Shown: piece after piece, positions 1-12,100 of the stretch
Numbering within the stretch: position 1 is the stretch's first letter
Layout: each line of letters begins with the position of its first letter
Source of the DNA: Fragum whitleyi
Taxonomy: Eukaryota > Mollusca > Bivalvia > Cardiida > Cardiidae
DNA: 64,000 nt
Reading direction: 5' to 3'
Assembly (NCBI GenBank): GCA_948146395.1
Contig: OX411544.1
Span: 52,329,933 to 52,393,932 of the forward strand
Notes under the pieces: generated by a model
Told to the model about the DNA's origin: nothing
What the model saw: the letters and a program-made list of their open reading frames with translations, nothing else
Databases searched by the model: none
Position numbers and translations under genes: made by a program

Positions 1-245
1 ATCACAACCTGACTAAGTTTGCCAACAGTCATAAAACAATTACCAAATAATTCAAAAGAGGGGTTAACAGCAGTCAAGTTATTACAACGTCCATGTCATT
101 TATAAAAAGAATCGGGTTGGGGGGGGGGGGGGGGGGTAGTTGGTAACAACACTCAAATTATTACAAAGTCCATGTCACTCATAAAAGGGAGGAGGGATAG
201 GGGGTTAAACAACACTAAAATTATTACAATATCCATGTTCTTATG
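1..245. repeat. Degenerate tandem repeat with poly-G tract
   Basis: The landmark ATTATTACAA..TCCATGT recurs near 76, 156 and 218, so about three irregular 60-80 bp units are visible. A G-tract runs from about 117 to 136. The array probably continues to the left of the window. No coding signal is seen. Confidence 0.6.
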
Positions 246-560
246 ATACTAAATAATTGTTAAGAAGGGAAGGGGTAAAAACTATGTTTGCAATGCACAT
301 AAGAGGGATGTGTAATAGCCAAACAATTACTATGTGCTTCACAAGTACCTCCATCTATTTCAGAAAATATTGAAAAAAGTGCCTAGAAAAGTTTAGTTCT
401 CGACACTTTGTATTAATGAATATAAGGTCACCTATTAAATAGGCTTCCTTTATTCTTGCCCTAAGAAATGCATTAATATTAATTATTTTACAATAGGCCT
501 ATTATATTTATGTTTAGCTAGTCATATGATTACTTATTTAAATGGCATTTTAAGATGTAT
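246..560. other. AT-rich non-coding stretch
   Basis: No gene or element was recognised here. The sequence is AT-rich with scattered stops in all frames. Confidence 0.5.
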
Positions 561-853
561 TAATTTTAATTTCATTTATCCTTTTAGTTTAAATTTAATA
601 AATTATTTAACTTTTGATATTGTTAATTTAGTTTTAATAGCTTTATTTAGATTTTATTGAAGCAATATGATTAACCTTGCCATGGCCTATAGAAATATCA
701 AATGAAATCAAAATATCAATTTTAATTTCATTTATCCCTTAAGTATAATTTTAATTACTTTTATCTTTAAGTTTTAATATTGTTAATTTAGTTTTGTTAC
801 CTTTATTTAGATTTTATTGAAGTCATATGATTATAAACCTTGCCATGGCCTAA
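561..853. repeat. AT-rich direct repeat, two copies
   Basis: Copy 1 (about 561-690) and copy 2 (about 718-853) share the start TTAATTTCATTTATCC and the end CCTTGCCATGGCCTA. The interior is AT-rich and contains GATATTGTTAATTTAGTTTT in both copies. The spacing is about 158 bp. No coding potential. Confidence 0.65.
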
Positions 854-1026
854 GGTTATCATCTATAGGCTACAAAAAGCATCTGCTGAAATTAACTTAC
901 AAGAATGTTGTAGCCAACAGAAAATATTTTCAAAAATAGCCTTTGGTACTTGTGAAATATGATTTAGTTGTAGAAAAAAGTGCAAAAAGTTAAAAAAAGG
1001 GCTAGAGGAAATATAGGAAGATCAAT

Positions 1027-1325
1027 TTGTATCAACAATCAGTTACTGTTGGTTTGGTGCAACACTTTTCATATGAAAAGTGTAGTAAGGAAGGGGTAAC
1101 TCGTCGTCAAAACAGTAGGGGCTACTGTTCCTTAGAGTGTTGGGAACTTGTCATAACAGTTGGGGCAACTCTTTCTAAAGTGGAGGCAACGAATGACATA
1201 ATAGAAGGGGCAAGTGTAGGGGAAAACTCATCGTAAGAGTAGGGGAACCGTCCTCTTCATAACAGTAAGCGAACTCGTCATAAAAGTCAGGTTAATGTAA
1301 GAGTAACAAGTCAAACTAAGGGGTA
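1027..1325. repeat. Degenerate ~35-45 bp tandem repeat
   Basis: The words CATAACAGT or CGTCATAA followed by A/G-rich GGGG(C)AACT recur about seven times. The open frame at 1027-1236 is a by-product of the repeat: it has no domain and no plausible splice context. Confidence 0.45.
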
Positions 1326-1739
1326 TTGTTCTCTCATCTGAATATCTATGTATTTCTTTCTTATAATAGGCTTTATTCAAGATTAATGAAGGTATGATCA
1401 GATCATTGTATTACTAGTAAGTCTACAGTTATTTGTATAAATGATTTGATTGAAATTTGATTTTTTACACTTTCCAAGATGTGTATGTATCAAATTTTCC
1501 CCCAAAAGAACTCCTTTTTTAACCAAATCTATTCATTGAGATTGCCTTGAAGGTATCAAGGGGAAACTCCTTAAAGTGAAGCAAAAAAAAAAAAGAAAAG
1601 AAAAAGAAAATAGAAACATTCAGTCAATCGAAATATGCATAATAATTTGGAGACAAAAAAGAATAAAAAAACCCAAGAGCAGATAGAGTAAACCATGAAA
1701 AGCTCATCCTTATGTTTTTAAAAGATGAATTTGCAAAAA

Positions 1740-3540
1740 GAAAAGTTGAAAAATTATAGAACTGTTTACCACTGAGTCATCTATTTGAGGTTGGGGACAC
1801 AGGACAAGTGTGGTAGGGAATTAAATTGATGGGTCAGTGGGAAACCGTTGTAACTGCAAATTTATCATAGACAGTTGTAAGTGTTGAATGCTGATTCATA
1901 AAGTTCAAATTTATTCTGACAAGTTCAACAATTGACTTAAATTAAAACAATATATAAATGAAAAAAAAATGACTCAAATTAAAAAAAAAATGACTTAAAT
2001 TAAAAAAAAAATGTACATTGTAAATAGAAAAAAAATGACTTAAATTAAAAAAAATATAAATTACAAAAAAGAAAAAAAACCTTGAAAATTGAATTGAACT
2101 GTTTTCCACTAAGCCATCAATTTGAGAATTGGGTCACAGGACAAGTGTTGTAGGGAATTAAATTGATGGGTCAGTGGGAAACCCTTGTAACTGCGTATTT
2201 ATCATAGACAGTTGTAAGTGTTGAAAGCTGATTCATCAAATTCAAAATCTTTCTGACAAATTCAAAAATTGACTTAAATTAGAAAAACATATAAATAAAA
2301 AAAAAATGACTTAAATTAAAAAAAAATATTTAAATAAAAAAAACCCTTGAAAATTGAATAGATCTGTTTTCCACCAATCCATCTATTTGAGAATTGGGAC
2401 ACAGAACAAGCATTGTGTGGCATTAAATTGATGGACTAAAGGGAAACAGATGTAACTGCATATTTATTATAGGCAGTTACATGTGTTTTATGCCGATTTA
2501 TAAAATTCATTTTTTCAACAAATCCACAAATTTACTTCAATGAGATTGCTTGTTTAAGATAACAAGGGGAAACTCCTTAAATCAAATCAAAAAAAAGAAA
2601 AAGAAACATTCAGTTAATCGAAATATGCAAAATATTTTAGAGACAAAAAATAAAAAAAAGGTAGCTGTAAGTTAACCATGAAAAGGACATCCTTATGAAT
2701 TAAAATATATGAATTTGCCAAAAAAAAACTTCAAAAAATTATAGAACTGTTTACCACTGAGTCATATATTTGAGGTTTGGGACACAGGACAAGTGTTGTA
2801 GGGAATAATATTGCTGAGCCAGTGGGAAACCGTAGTAACTGCATATTTATCATAGACAGTTGTAAGTGTTGAAAGCTGATTCATCAAATTCAAAATCTGA
2901 CAAGTTCAAAAATTGACTTAATTTAAAAGATATAAATAACAAAAAAAAAAAAAAAAAAAAAAAAAAAATGAGTTAAAAAAAATATATATAAAAAAAAACT
3001 TGAAAAGTGAATATATCTGTTTTCCACTAAGCCATCTATTTGAGAATTGGGACACAGAACAAGCATTGTTTGGCATTAAATTGATGGATTAGTGGGAAAC
3101 AGATGTAACTGCATATTTTTTGTAGGCAGTTACAAGAGTTTTATGTCGATTCATAAATTTCATTGTTTTAAACAAATCCACAAATTTACTTAAAAAAGGT
3201 TATTATAAAAAAATTGAAAACTAAATGTTTCCCATCGAGCCATTAGAATGGGCACACAGGACAAGCATTTCAAGGCATTATTCATGCATATTTATGTATA
3301 GGTAGTTGTAACTATTCATTGAAAGAATCCACAAGTATACTTAACAGGAAAAAAATACAAGTTTATCAAAAATTCTAAATTACATATAACTATTTCCCAC
3401 TGACCCATCTTTCTTTTACAATGGGGGACACTGAGGACAAGATTGTAGGGCATCAATTTGATAGATCAGTGGGAAACAGTTGTAACTGCATATAAATTAA
3501 TAGGTATTTAAGGTTTCATGTGATTCATAACACACAAATC
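1740..3540. repeat. Array of ~210-390 bp units holding relics of a palindromic element
   Basis: About seven irregular units are marked by CCACTGAGCCATCTATTT-like words near 1770, 2108, 2372, 2755, 3028, 3230 and 3400. Each is followed by GGGACACAGGACAAG and then a GATGGGTCAGTGGGAAAC..TTGTAACTGC segment. A-rich runs and CTTAAATT blocks separate the units. The second segment matches one arm and the loop of the palindromic elements found inside the MTHFD1 introns (for example 45310-45385), so the array appears to have amplified a related sequence. Confidence 0.65.
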
Positions 3541-3659
3541 CACCTATGAATTAACAAAAAAGAATAATCATTTCAGGTTATGGTTTCTTAAATAAACTCT
3601 GCTTTTAAATACACTGTTTCTAACCATATATAACTAATGAAGAAAATATGAAACAATAA

Positions 3660-4380
3660 TACAATGATTGTCCATTATCTTACACAAACTTTAAAGGGAT
3701 ACACAGCAATTGTCCATTTTACATTAATTTAAGTCTGAAGGGATACACATTAATTTGACAGAGTACAGCAATTGTGAAGGGATAGACAGTGATTGTTCAT
3801 CTTACATCAAGTCTGAAGGGATACACAATAAATGTTACATCATCTTACGGCAAGCATGAAGGGATACACGGCCATTGTTCATCTAACAGTAAGTTTGGAT
3901 GGATACACAGTGATTGTTTATCATCTCACAGTAAGTTTGGAGGAATACACAGCAACAGTTTATCATCTAAAATACAGCAAGCATGAAGGGATACACAGTG
4001 ATTGTTCATCATCTCACAGCAAGTATGAAGGGATACACTACTCCTACAGAAAGTCTAAAGGGATACACAATGGTTTTCCTCTTGTAACAAGTCTGAATTA
4101 AAATCACAGGGATAGACAGCCATTGTCCATCTTCTTACAGCAAGTTTTGAGGGATACACGGCAAATGTCCATCATCTTACAGCAAGTTTTGAGGGATACA
4201 TGGCCATTGTCCATCATCTTACAGCAAGTCTCGAGGGATATACAGTCATTTTCCATCTTACATAAAGTCTGGTTTGATACACTTTGATTATCAATACACT
4301 CTTACAGAAAGTCTGAAGGAATGAAATAACTGCCCATCATCTTATAGCAAGTCTGAAGGGATACATAATGCATTTTGTTG
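3660..4380. repeat. Tandem array of ~40-45 bp units
   Basis: The consensus is GGGATACACAGCNATTG followed by TCCATCATCTTACAGCAAGTCTGAA. Roughly 15 diverged copies run through the interval. The frames open at 3789-3986 and 3832-4101 lie wholly in the array and are not genes. Confidence 0.75.
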
Positions 4381-5079
4381 TAAATGTGCACTATCTAAAT
4401 TGTCCCAGATGGTTTTATAAGTGAGTATACCAACACCAAAATATTCCATCAATATAAAGGATTTTCTGGGTCACATCACTGAAAGGTCCTGTAAATAAAA
4501 TAAAAAAATGCATTTAAAGTGTATCGTTCATGCTCACTCAAAACATTGTAGTTTCAGCTTTAATAAGCTGTAAGTTATCTGAGGGTTTTGGCCAACAATT
4601 ATAGATTGCTGATGTCAATTAAAAATCTCAATTGACCAATCAAAACAATCATTTAGAATGAGATAAAGAGGTTGTTTTTTTGTTTTGTTTTGTTTTCATA
4701 ATGCATGCATAATGACCTGTCAGTCAAAAAGGCACCATATTGGCACTCGGTTAAATTACAAATTTGAGATTGGTCCTAGAAGTAAACCTAAGGTTGCATA
4801 TCAAAAAATCTTATACAGGTTGGTAGAATGACCATTCTAGATTCAGAAAATCAGCCAACTTGATCACAATCTTTGGTTGATGAAAATTGTACAGATTTTC
4901 AATTTTCTTGGTTGCAAATATTGAGAAAAATGAAGAAATTGCATTTATAAGCAATTTTCTTCATTTTTCACAAAGCTTTCCAATGCTTTTTTTTAAGAAA
5001 TCATTTGCAATAGAATGACTGCCATTTTGTTTTGAAAAGTTAATTTTATCCACTCGTACATCAAATTGAATTGTTGGCA
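4381..5079. other. Non-coding spacer with one short hairpin
   Basis: No gene is seen. Around 4924-4975 a hairpin is formed by AATGAAGAAATTGC and GCAATTTTCTTCATT. The AGAAATTGC stem motif recurs in other elements of the window, for example near 26605, 39560 and 62485. Confidence 0.5.
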
Positions 5080-5365
5080 ACCTTTTCTAGCCTCCAGCTG
5101 CTTATCCCAGATACAATCTACAGTCTACAATAATCAACCCATTTGCGGGATTGATTGATTGAATGGAGTTTAACGCCGCTTTCAACATTTTTCAGTAATA
5201 TCGCGTCGGCTGGAGCACCTAACAATGGTTTCCTGGTATTTCTCTCACCAGTGCAACCACCAATCCTTTTCTTGCCTCTAGCTGCTATCTCACATAGGTC
5301 TACGATTATCAACCCATTGGTGAAAGACAAATGATTAAAGGAATGTTCCACTATCATGGATCAAA
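5080..5365 (-). mobile_element. tRNA-derived SINE fragments
   Basis: A minus-strand SINE body is recognised by TGGAGCACCTAACAATGG, CTCACCA, CTAGCTGCTATCTCACATAGG and CAACCCATTGGTGA. These match the reverse complement of the SINE at 17760-18055. A second fragment (CTAGCCTCCAGCTGCTTATCCC to CAACCCATTTG) at about 5085-5145 abuts it. The 79-residue frame 5118-5357 is a SINE artefact. Confidence 0.75.
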
Positions 5366-5499
5366 CCTGTATTGTCATGATTAGGTAGCCAAATGGGCTA
5401 TGATTGAGGCATTTTCAAAAATATATGGAATCAAGTTAAGTTAATAAATCACCCACCTTCTCTGGCTGTAGTACAATACTGGCTCAAGACAGTCATGCT

Positions 5500-5590
5500 T
5501 TTCTGTGAGTTACCAAGGATACCATAGAATCATCATGGATATAGTCATGGAATCATCAGCATGGTTACACAACATAATTGAGGCTGGTCT
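5500..5590. repeat. Isolated monomer of the 45-bp satellite
   Basis: ATCATCATGGATATAG and GAATCATCAGCATGGTTAC occur once here, upstream of the ATAGAGGTTATAATTG element. The same order is seen near 6121-6740, 8980-9080 and 11495-11600, so the amplified array at 6121-6690 arose from a monomer that belongs to a larger dispersed repeat. Confidence 0.6.
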
Positions 5591-5794
5591 TTCTTCAGCT
5601 GAGAATCTAGAAATAAATAGAGGTTATAATTGTAAAATGTTCTAGTGTATGATTGATATACATCTTTCCTAAAAAAAATAGCTAATGCTATATTTTCATT
5701 GGTAGAAGTGAAGATATAGCTAACTTTTGTTGTTAATTAAATGAAGATTTGTCTTATCTTCTTTTTAATTTGTTCTTATCTACAAGGTATTCTA

Positions 5795-6045
5795 CATTTT
5801 GTTTGAATGGGCTTAAAGCCATTTTTGACAATTTTACAGTCAAATCATGGTGGCTGAAAGACTTAACCATGATTCCTGATAGTTCTCTCACTAGTTCTAC
5901 TATGGCATCCTTTTCTAGCCTCAAGCTGCTCATCCCACATAGGTCTACAACCCATTTGTGGAAGACAAATGTTAAAAGGATGTGTTCCACCATCGGGGAT
6001 CAAACCTGTGCTGTCGTGATTAGGAAGCCAAATGGGCTATGACCG
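5795..6045 (-). mobile_element. tRNA-derived SINE, minus strand
   Basis: This is a diverged copy of the same SINE as at 5150-5365 and 17760-18055. Diagnostic words are CTAGCCTCAAGCTGCTCATCCCACATAGG and CAACCCATTTGTGGAAGACAAATG. It ends in a tRNA-like head carrying GGGGATCAAACC, the complement of a B box. The frames on both strands here are not genes. Confidence 0.7.
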
Positions 6046-6120
6046 AGGTATTTTCATAAATAGATGAAATTAAGTTTATAGATAACTCACCTTCTCTGGC
6101 TGTATAGCAATACTGGCTCA

Positions 6121-6690
6121 TACGACAAGGATACGACAGAATCATCATGGATATAGTAGAATCATCAGCATGGTTACACTACAGACTCATCATGGATATA
6201 GTAGAATCATCAGCATGGTTACACTACAGACTCATCATGGATATAGTAGAATCATCAGCATGGTTACACTACAGAATCATCATGGATATAGTAGAATCAT
6301 CAGCATGAGTACACTACAGAATCATCATGGATATAGTAGAATCATCAGCATGAGTACACTACAGAATCATCATGGATATAGTAGAATCATCAGCATGAGT
6401 ACACTACAGAATCATCATGGATATAGTAGAATCATCAGCATGAGTACACTACAGAATCATCATGGATATAGTAGAATCATCAGCATGAGTACACTACAGA
6501 ATCATCATGGATATAGTAGAATCATCAGCATGAGTACACTACAGAATCATCATGGATATAGTAGAATCATCAGCATGAGTACACTACAGAATCATCATGG
6601 ATATAGTAGAATCATCAGCATGAGTACACTACAGAATCATCATGGATATAGTAGAATCATCAGCATGTTTACACTACAGAATCGAGGCTG
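6121..6690. repeat. 45-bp satellite array, ~12 copies
   Basis: The unit is ATCATCATGGATATAGTAGA followed by ATCATCAGCATGAGTACACTACAGA, exactly 45 bp, repeated about 12 times. Edge copies read GGTTACAC and internal copies GAGTACAC, so the middle was homogenised recently. Because 45 is divisible by 3, a 190-residue frame (6170-6742) of 15-residue repeats stays open. It has no start context, intron structure or known domain, so it is treated as a satellite. Confidence 0.92.
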
Positions 6691-6714
6691 TTATATGTCT
6701 TCATCTGAGGATCT

Positions 6715-7050
6715 AGAAATAGAGGTTATAATTGTTTGTTAAATAGTGCATGATAAACATCTTTCGTAAAAACATAACTAAAGCTATATTTTCATTGGTA
6801 CCAGTGAAGATATAGCTAGCTTTTGTTGTGAATTTGTCAAATCTAACACAAAATCAAGCAATTTATCCATCACTTTTATGAAATTTTTTACGAAATGCGA
6901 ATATTTTGTGACCCATCATTTTGCATGTGATTACAATTGGCAACATTATAAATATTGTTAATTTTTAAAAAGCTACTGTTGAGAAACGTCAAATTTACTG
7001 TAAATTGAACAAAAGCAGGGTATTCATTTTTTGGTAATACACTTAATTAG
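6715..7050. mobile_element. Non-autonomous element related to 60886-61260
   Basis: ATAGAGGTTATAATTGTTTG, CTATATTTTCATTGG, ATATAGCTAGCTTTTGTTGT, CATTTTGCATGTGATTAC and AAAAGCAGGGTAT appear in this order. The same order of matching segments occurs at 60886-61260, and partly at 5610-5745, 9055-9420 and 11580-11900. The first 110 bp form a weak inverted repeat around the ATAGCTA motifs. No transposase is present. Confidence 0.6.
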
Positions 7051-7194
7051 CAGCTTGAGATTATCAAGTAATATTTGGGATGCCTTAACACTCTTCTTTA
7101 ATTGGAATTTTAATGAAGAAAATCAGTTGCAATTTTCAATTCTTCTTTTGGCTCATTTATTGACAGAAATAATTTCTTTTGTTTGCTTGGTTCA

Positions 7195-7400
7195 AAGACA
7201 TTTTGTTTGTTTGAATGGGGGTTTACACTACTTTCAACAATGTTTCAGTAATATTGAGGTTGCTTGGGCACCTAATAATGACTTCCTGGTATTTCTCTAG
7301 CTGCTATCTCATATAGGTCTACTATTATCAACCCATTGGTGAGAGGCAAATAGTTAGAAAGAATGAGTGCTGCCATTAGGGTTCAAACGTGACGCTTTGT
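7195..7400 (-). mobile_element. SINE copy within duplication copy 1
   Basis: Reverse-complement SINE body with GTTTGAATGGGGGTTTACAC, GGGCACCTAATAATGAC, CTAGCTGCTATCTCATATAGG and CAACCCATTGGTGAGAGGC. It is shorter than copies 2 and 3 because the segment between CTCTC and CTAGC is deleted. Confidence 0.75.
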
Positions 7401-7539
7401 CTCTTAGAATCAAGGATTTTTTAATGTTATTACTTAAAATTGAATTTAATTCTTTAACAAAAATTGTCTAGTAAAGGGTTTACTTACATAATATCAATCT
7501 TCAGATTGTACTTTATATCTTATCCAGTGAAAACCACAG

Positions 7540-8960
7540 GCATCGTCTAGAAGTCATCTACCATCTATTTTCCACCAGCCATCTGACAGCCATTTCAAAA
7601 AGGTATTCAACCAGTGTTCTATATCTTGGTAGTCTCAACAACCAGCAGTCTAGATGGGATATCTACCAGCTGTCTAAGTCTGTCTACCAGCCCACTAGGA
7701 AAGGTTTGTCTACCAGCATTCTAGATAAATGTCTACCAGTTATTCAAGTAATGGATTCATCTACCAGCCCACCAGGAATGGTATGTCTACCAGCTTTCTA
7801 GGTGATGTTCTACCAGCCCACCAGGAAAGGTATGTCTACCAGTTTTAAAGATTAAAGTCTTCCAGTTGTTCAAGTAATGGTTTCATCTACCAGCCCACCA
7901 GGAATGGTATGTCTACCAGCTTTCTAGGTAAAGGTTCAATCAACCAGTCCTCTCGGAAAAGTATGTCTACCAGCTTTCTTGATAAATGTCTTCCAGCTTT
8001 CTAGGAAATGGTTTCATCTACCAGCCTCTTAGGAATGGTATGTCTACCAGCTTTCTAGAAAAAATGTCTTCAAGCTTTTAGGTAAAGTTTTTCATCTACC
8101 AGCCCTCTAAGAAAAGTATCGTTACCAACATTCAATAAATGTCTTTCAGCTTTCTAGGTAATGGTTTCATCTACCAGCCCTCTAGGAAAGGTATGTCTAC
8201 CAGCTTTCTAGATACCTGTACATGTCTCCCAGTTATTCAAGAATAGTTTCATCTACCAGCCCACAAGGAATGGTATGTCTACCATCTTTCAAGATAAATG
8301 TCTTTCAGTAAATGTTCATCTACCAGCCCACCAGGAATAATGTCTCTTGCTTTTTAGGTAATTGTTCCATCCACCAGCCCTTTTAGAATATGTCTACAAG
8401 CTTTCTAGATAAATGTCTTCCTGTTTTCTAGGTAATGGTTTCATCTACCAGCCCACTAGGAAAGGTATGTCTACCAGCTTTCTAGATACATGTCTTCCAG
8501 TTATTCAAGAATGGTTTCATCTACCAGCCCACCAGGAATGGTATGTCTACCAACTTTCAAGATAAATGTCTTTCAGTAATTGTTCATCTACCAGCCCACC
8601 AGGAATGGTATGTCTCCAATGCTTTTTAGGTACTTGTTCCATCCACCAGCCCTTTTAGAATATGTCTACAAGCTTTCTAGATAAATGTCTTCCTGTTTTC
8701 TAGGTAATGGTTTCATCTACCAGCTCACTAGGAATGGTATGTCTACCAGCTTTCTAGAAAAATCTCTTCCAGCTTTTTATGTAAGGTATGATGTGCAAGA
8801 TTCCTACGTAAAGGTTCTATCAACCAGCCCTTTCAGAATAGTATGTCTACCAGCTTTCTAGATTGTCTTCCAGGTTTCTAGGTAATGGTTTCATCTACCA
8901 GCCCTCTAAGGAAAGGTATGTCTGCAGCTTTTTCGATAAGTGATTTCAAGCTTTCTTTGA
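7540..8960. repeat. CTACCAG satellite block 1
   Basis: Degenerate ~25-bp subunits of the form TCTACCAGCTTTCTAGATAAATG alternate with TTTCATCTACCAGCCCACCAGGAATGG. Together they form ~75-bp higher-order units. Many small indels are visible. No coding capacity. Confidence 0.85.
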
Positions 8961-9654
8961 GTTTACCAAGGATCGATAAAATCATCATGGATATAGTAGA
9001 ATCATCAGCATGGTCACACAACAGAAGCACCAGGCTCTTGTTTCTTCATCTGAGGATCTAGAAATAAATACAGGTAACAATCGTTTGTTGAAGTGTATTA
9101 TACACATCTTCCATAAAAAAAATAGCTAAAGCTTTATTTTCTTTGATACCAGTGAAGATATAGCTGGCTTTTGTTGTGAATAAAATGAAGACTTGTCAAA
9201 CGTTACACAAAAATATGCAATTTATCCATCACTTTTATGATTTTTTTTTTCCAAAATGGGAATATTTTGTGACCGGCCATCATTTTGCATGTAATTACAA
9301 GGCAACATCATGAATATAAATTTTGTTAATTTAAGCTTCTATTGTGAAACGTCAAATAGTGTAAAGTCAAATAGTGTAAAATGAAATAAAGCGGGGCAAA
9401 GATTTTTTGGCTAATACACTGAATTTTTAACTGTTAGAAATGGGCACTAATCAAATTTGTGTTGCAAGACTTAATTTAAAGATTGCCAGATTCACAATAA
9501 CAATGAAGTCACCGGAAAATTTTCAATGACTTTTCATTTTACAAGCAATCATTTTATTCATTATAATAAAAGTGTACTATTTCTGAAAATACATACAGCT
9601 TCCCTAGCTCTTCTTTTGGCTCATTTATTGACAGAAATAATTTCTTTTGTTTGC

Positions 9655-9910
9655 TTGGTTCAAAGACAATTTGTTTGTTTGAATGGGGGTTTACACTACT
9701 TTCAACAATGTTTCAGTTATATTGCGGTTGCTGGAGCACCTAATAATGACTGCCTGGTAATTCTCTCACCAATACTACATTGTACCAACAAAGCATTTCC
9801 TAGCCTCCAGCTGCTATCTCATATAGGTCTACTATTATCAACCCATTGGTGAGAGACAAATAGTTAGAAAGAATGAGTGCTGCCATTAGGGTTCAAACAT
9901 GACGCTTTGT
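9655..9910 (-). mobile_element. SINE copy within duplication copy 2
   Basis: Reverse-complement SINE with the full middle segment (CTCACCAATACTACATTG to CTAGCCTCCAGCTGC). The frame 9526-9852 crosses it and is not a gene. Confidence 0.75.
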
Positions 9911-10044
9911 CTCTTAGAATCAAGGATTTTTTAATGTTATTACTTAAAATTGAATTTAATTCTTTAACAAAAATTGTCTAGTAAAGGGTTTACTTACATA
10001 ATATCAATCTTCAGATTGTACTTTATATCTTATCCAGTGAAAAC

Positions 10045-11475
10045 CACAGGCATCGTCTAGAAGTCATCTACCATCTATTTTCCACCAGCCATCTGACAGC
10101 CATTTCAAAAAGGTATTCAACCAGTGTTCTATATCTTGGTAGTCTCAACAACCAGCAGTCTAGATGGGATATCTACCAGCTGTCTAAGTCTGTCTACCAG
10201 CCCACTAGGAAAGGTTTGTCTACCAGCATTCTAGATAAATGTCTACCAGTTATTCAAGTAATGGATTCATCTACCAGCCCACCAGGAATGGTATGTCTAC
10301 CAGCTTTCTAGGTGATGTTCTACCAGCCCACCAGGAAAGGTATGTCTACCAGTTTTAAAGATTAAAGTCTTCCAGTTGTTCAAGTAATGGTTTCATCTAC
10401 CAGCCCACCAGGAATGGTATGTCTACCAGCTTTCTAGGTAACAGTTCAATCAACCAGCCCTCTCGGAAAAGTATGTCTACCAGCTTTCTTGATAAATGTC
10501 TTCCAGCTTTCTAGGAAATGGTTTCATCTACCAGCCTCTTAGGAATGGTATGTCTACCAGCTTTCTAGAAAAAATGTCTTCAAGCTTTTAGGTAAAGTTT
10601 TTCATCTACCAGCCCTCTAAGAAAAGTATCGCTACCAGCATTCGATAAATGTCTTTCAGCTTTCTAGGTAATGGTTTCATCTACCAGCCCTCTAGGAAAG
10701 GTATGTCTACCAGCTTTCTAGATACCTGTACATGTCTCCCAGTTATTCAAGAATAGTTTCATCTACCAGCCCACAAGGAATGGTATGTCTACCATCTTTC
10801 AATGTAAATGTCTTTCAGTAATTGTTCATCTACCAGCCCACCAGGAATAATATGTCTCTTGCTTTTTAGGTAATTGTTCCATCCACCAGCCCTTTTAGAA
10901 TATGTCTACAAGCTTTCAAGATAAATGTCTTCCTACTTTCTAGGTAATGGTTTCATCTACCAGCCCACTAGGAAAGGTATGTCTACCAGCTTTCTAGATA
11001 CATGTCTTCCAGTTATTCAAGAATGGTTTCATCTACCAGCCCACCAGGAATGGTATGTCTACCAACTTTCAAGATAAATGTCTTTCAGTAATTGTTCATC
11101 TACCAGCCCACCAGAAATGGTATGTCTCTTGCTTTTTAGGTACTTGTTCCATCCACCAGCCCTTTTAGAATATGTCTACAAGCTTTCTAGATAAATGTCT
11201 TCCTGTTTTCTAGGTAATGGTTTCATCTACCAGCTCACTAGGAATGGTATGTCTACCAGCTTTCTAGAAAAATCTCTTCCAGCTTTTTATGTAAGGTATG
11301 ATCTGCAAGATTCCTACGTAAAGGTTCTATCAACCAGCCCTTTCAGAATAGTATGTCTACCAGCTTTCTAGATTGTCTTCCAGGTTTCTAGTTAATGGTT
11401 TCATCTACCAGCCCTCTTAGGAAAGGTATGTCTGCAGCTTTTTCGATAAGTGATTTCAAGCTTTCTTTGAGTTTA
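10045..11475. repeat. CTACCAG satellite block 2
   Basis: Near-identical counterpart of block 1 (7540-8960), with the same order of variant subunits. Confidence 0.85.
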
Positions 11476-12100
11476 CCAAGGATCGATAAAATCATCATGG
11501 ATATAGTAGAATCATCAGCATGGTCACATGACAGAAGCACCAGGCTCTTATTTCTTTTCATCTGAGGATCTAGAAATAAATAGAGGTTACAATCGTATGT
11601 TTAAGTGTATTATACACATCTTCCATAAAAAAAAATAGCTAAAGCTTTATTTTCATTGATACCAGTGAAGATATAGCTAGCTTTTGTTGTGAATAAAATG
11701 AAGACTTGTCAAACGTTACACAAAAATATGCAATTTATCCATCACTTTTATGATTTTTTTTTCCAAAATGTGAATATTTTGTGACTGGCCATCATTTTGC
11801 ATGTAATTACAAGGCAACATCATGAATATTTGTTTATTTATTCTTCTATTGTGAAACGTCAAATAGTGTAAAATGAAATAAAGCAGGGCATAGATTTTTT
11901 GACTAATACACTGAATTTTTAACTGTTAGAAATGGGCACTAATCAAATTTGTGTTGCAAGACTTAATTTAAAGATTGCCAGATTCACAATAACAATGAAG
12001 TCACCGGAAAATTTTCAATGACTTTTCATTTTACAAGCAATCTTTTTTCTCATCATAATAAAGTGTACCATTTCTGAAAATACATACAGCTTCCCTAGCT

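Larger units (their letters stand above)
7141..9608. repeat. Segmental tandem duplication, copy 1
   Basis: The landmark GGCTCATTTATTGACAG occurs at about 7150, 9618 and 12109, giving a ~2.47-2.49 kb period. Copies 1 and 2 are collinear: a minus-strand SINE, ~120 bp of unique sequence, a CTACCAG satellite block, a 45-bp satellite monomer and an ATAGCTA element. Short frames at the SINE positions (7031-7300) repeat in each copy and are not genes. Confidence 0.9.
9609..12100. repeat. Segmental tandem duplication, copy 2
   Basis: Collinear with 7141-9608 and nearly identical over long stretches, including the irregular variants of the satellite block. Example differences are AAAGGTTCAATC against AACAGTTCAATC, and CACACAACAG against CACATGACAG. 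This indicates a recent duplication. Confidence 0.9.

Noticed and set aside
6121..6690. Possible CRISPR array
   Set aside because: The units are contiguous with no unique spacers, and the genome is eukaryotic.
6170..6742. 190-residue open frame of 15-residue repeats
   Set aside because: It is fully explained by a 45-bp satellite whose period divides by three. No start context, splice sites or domain support it.
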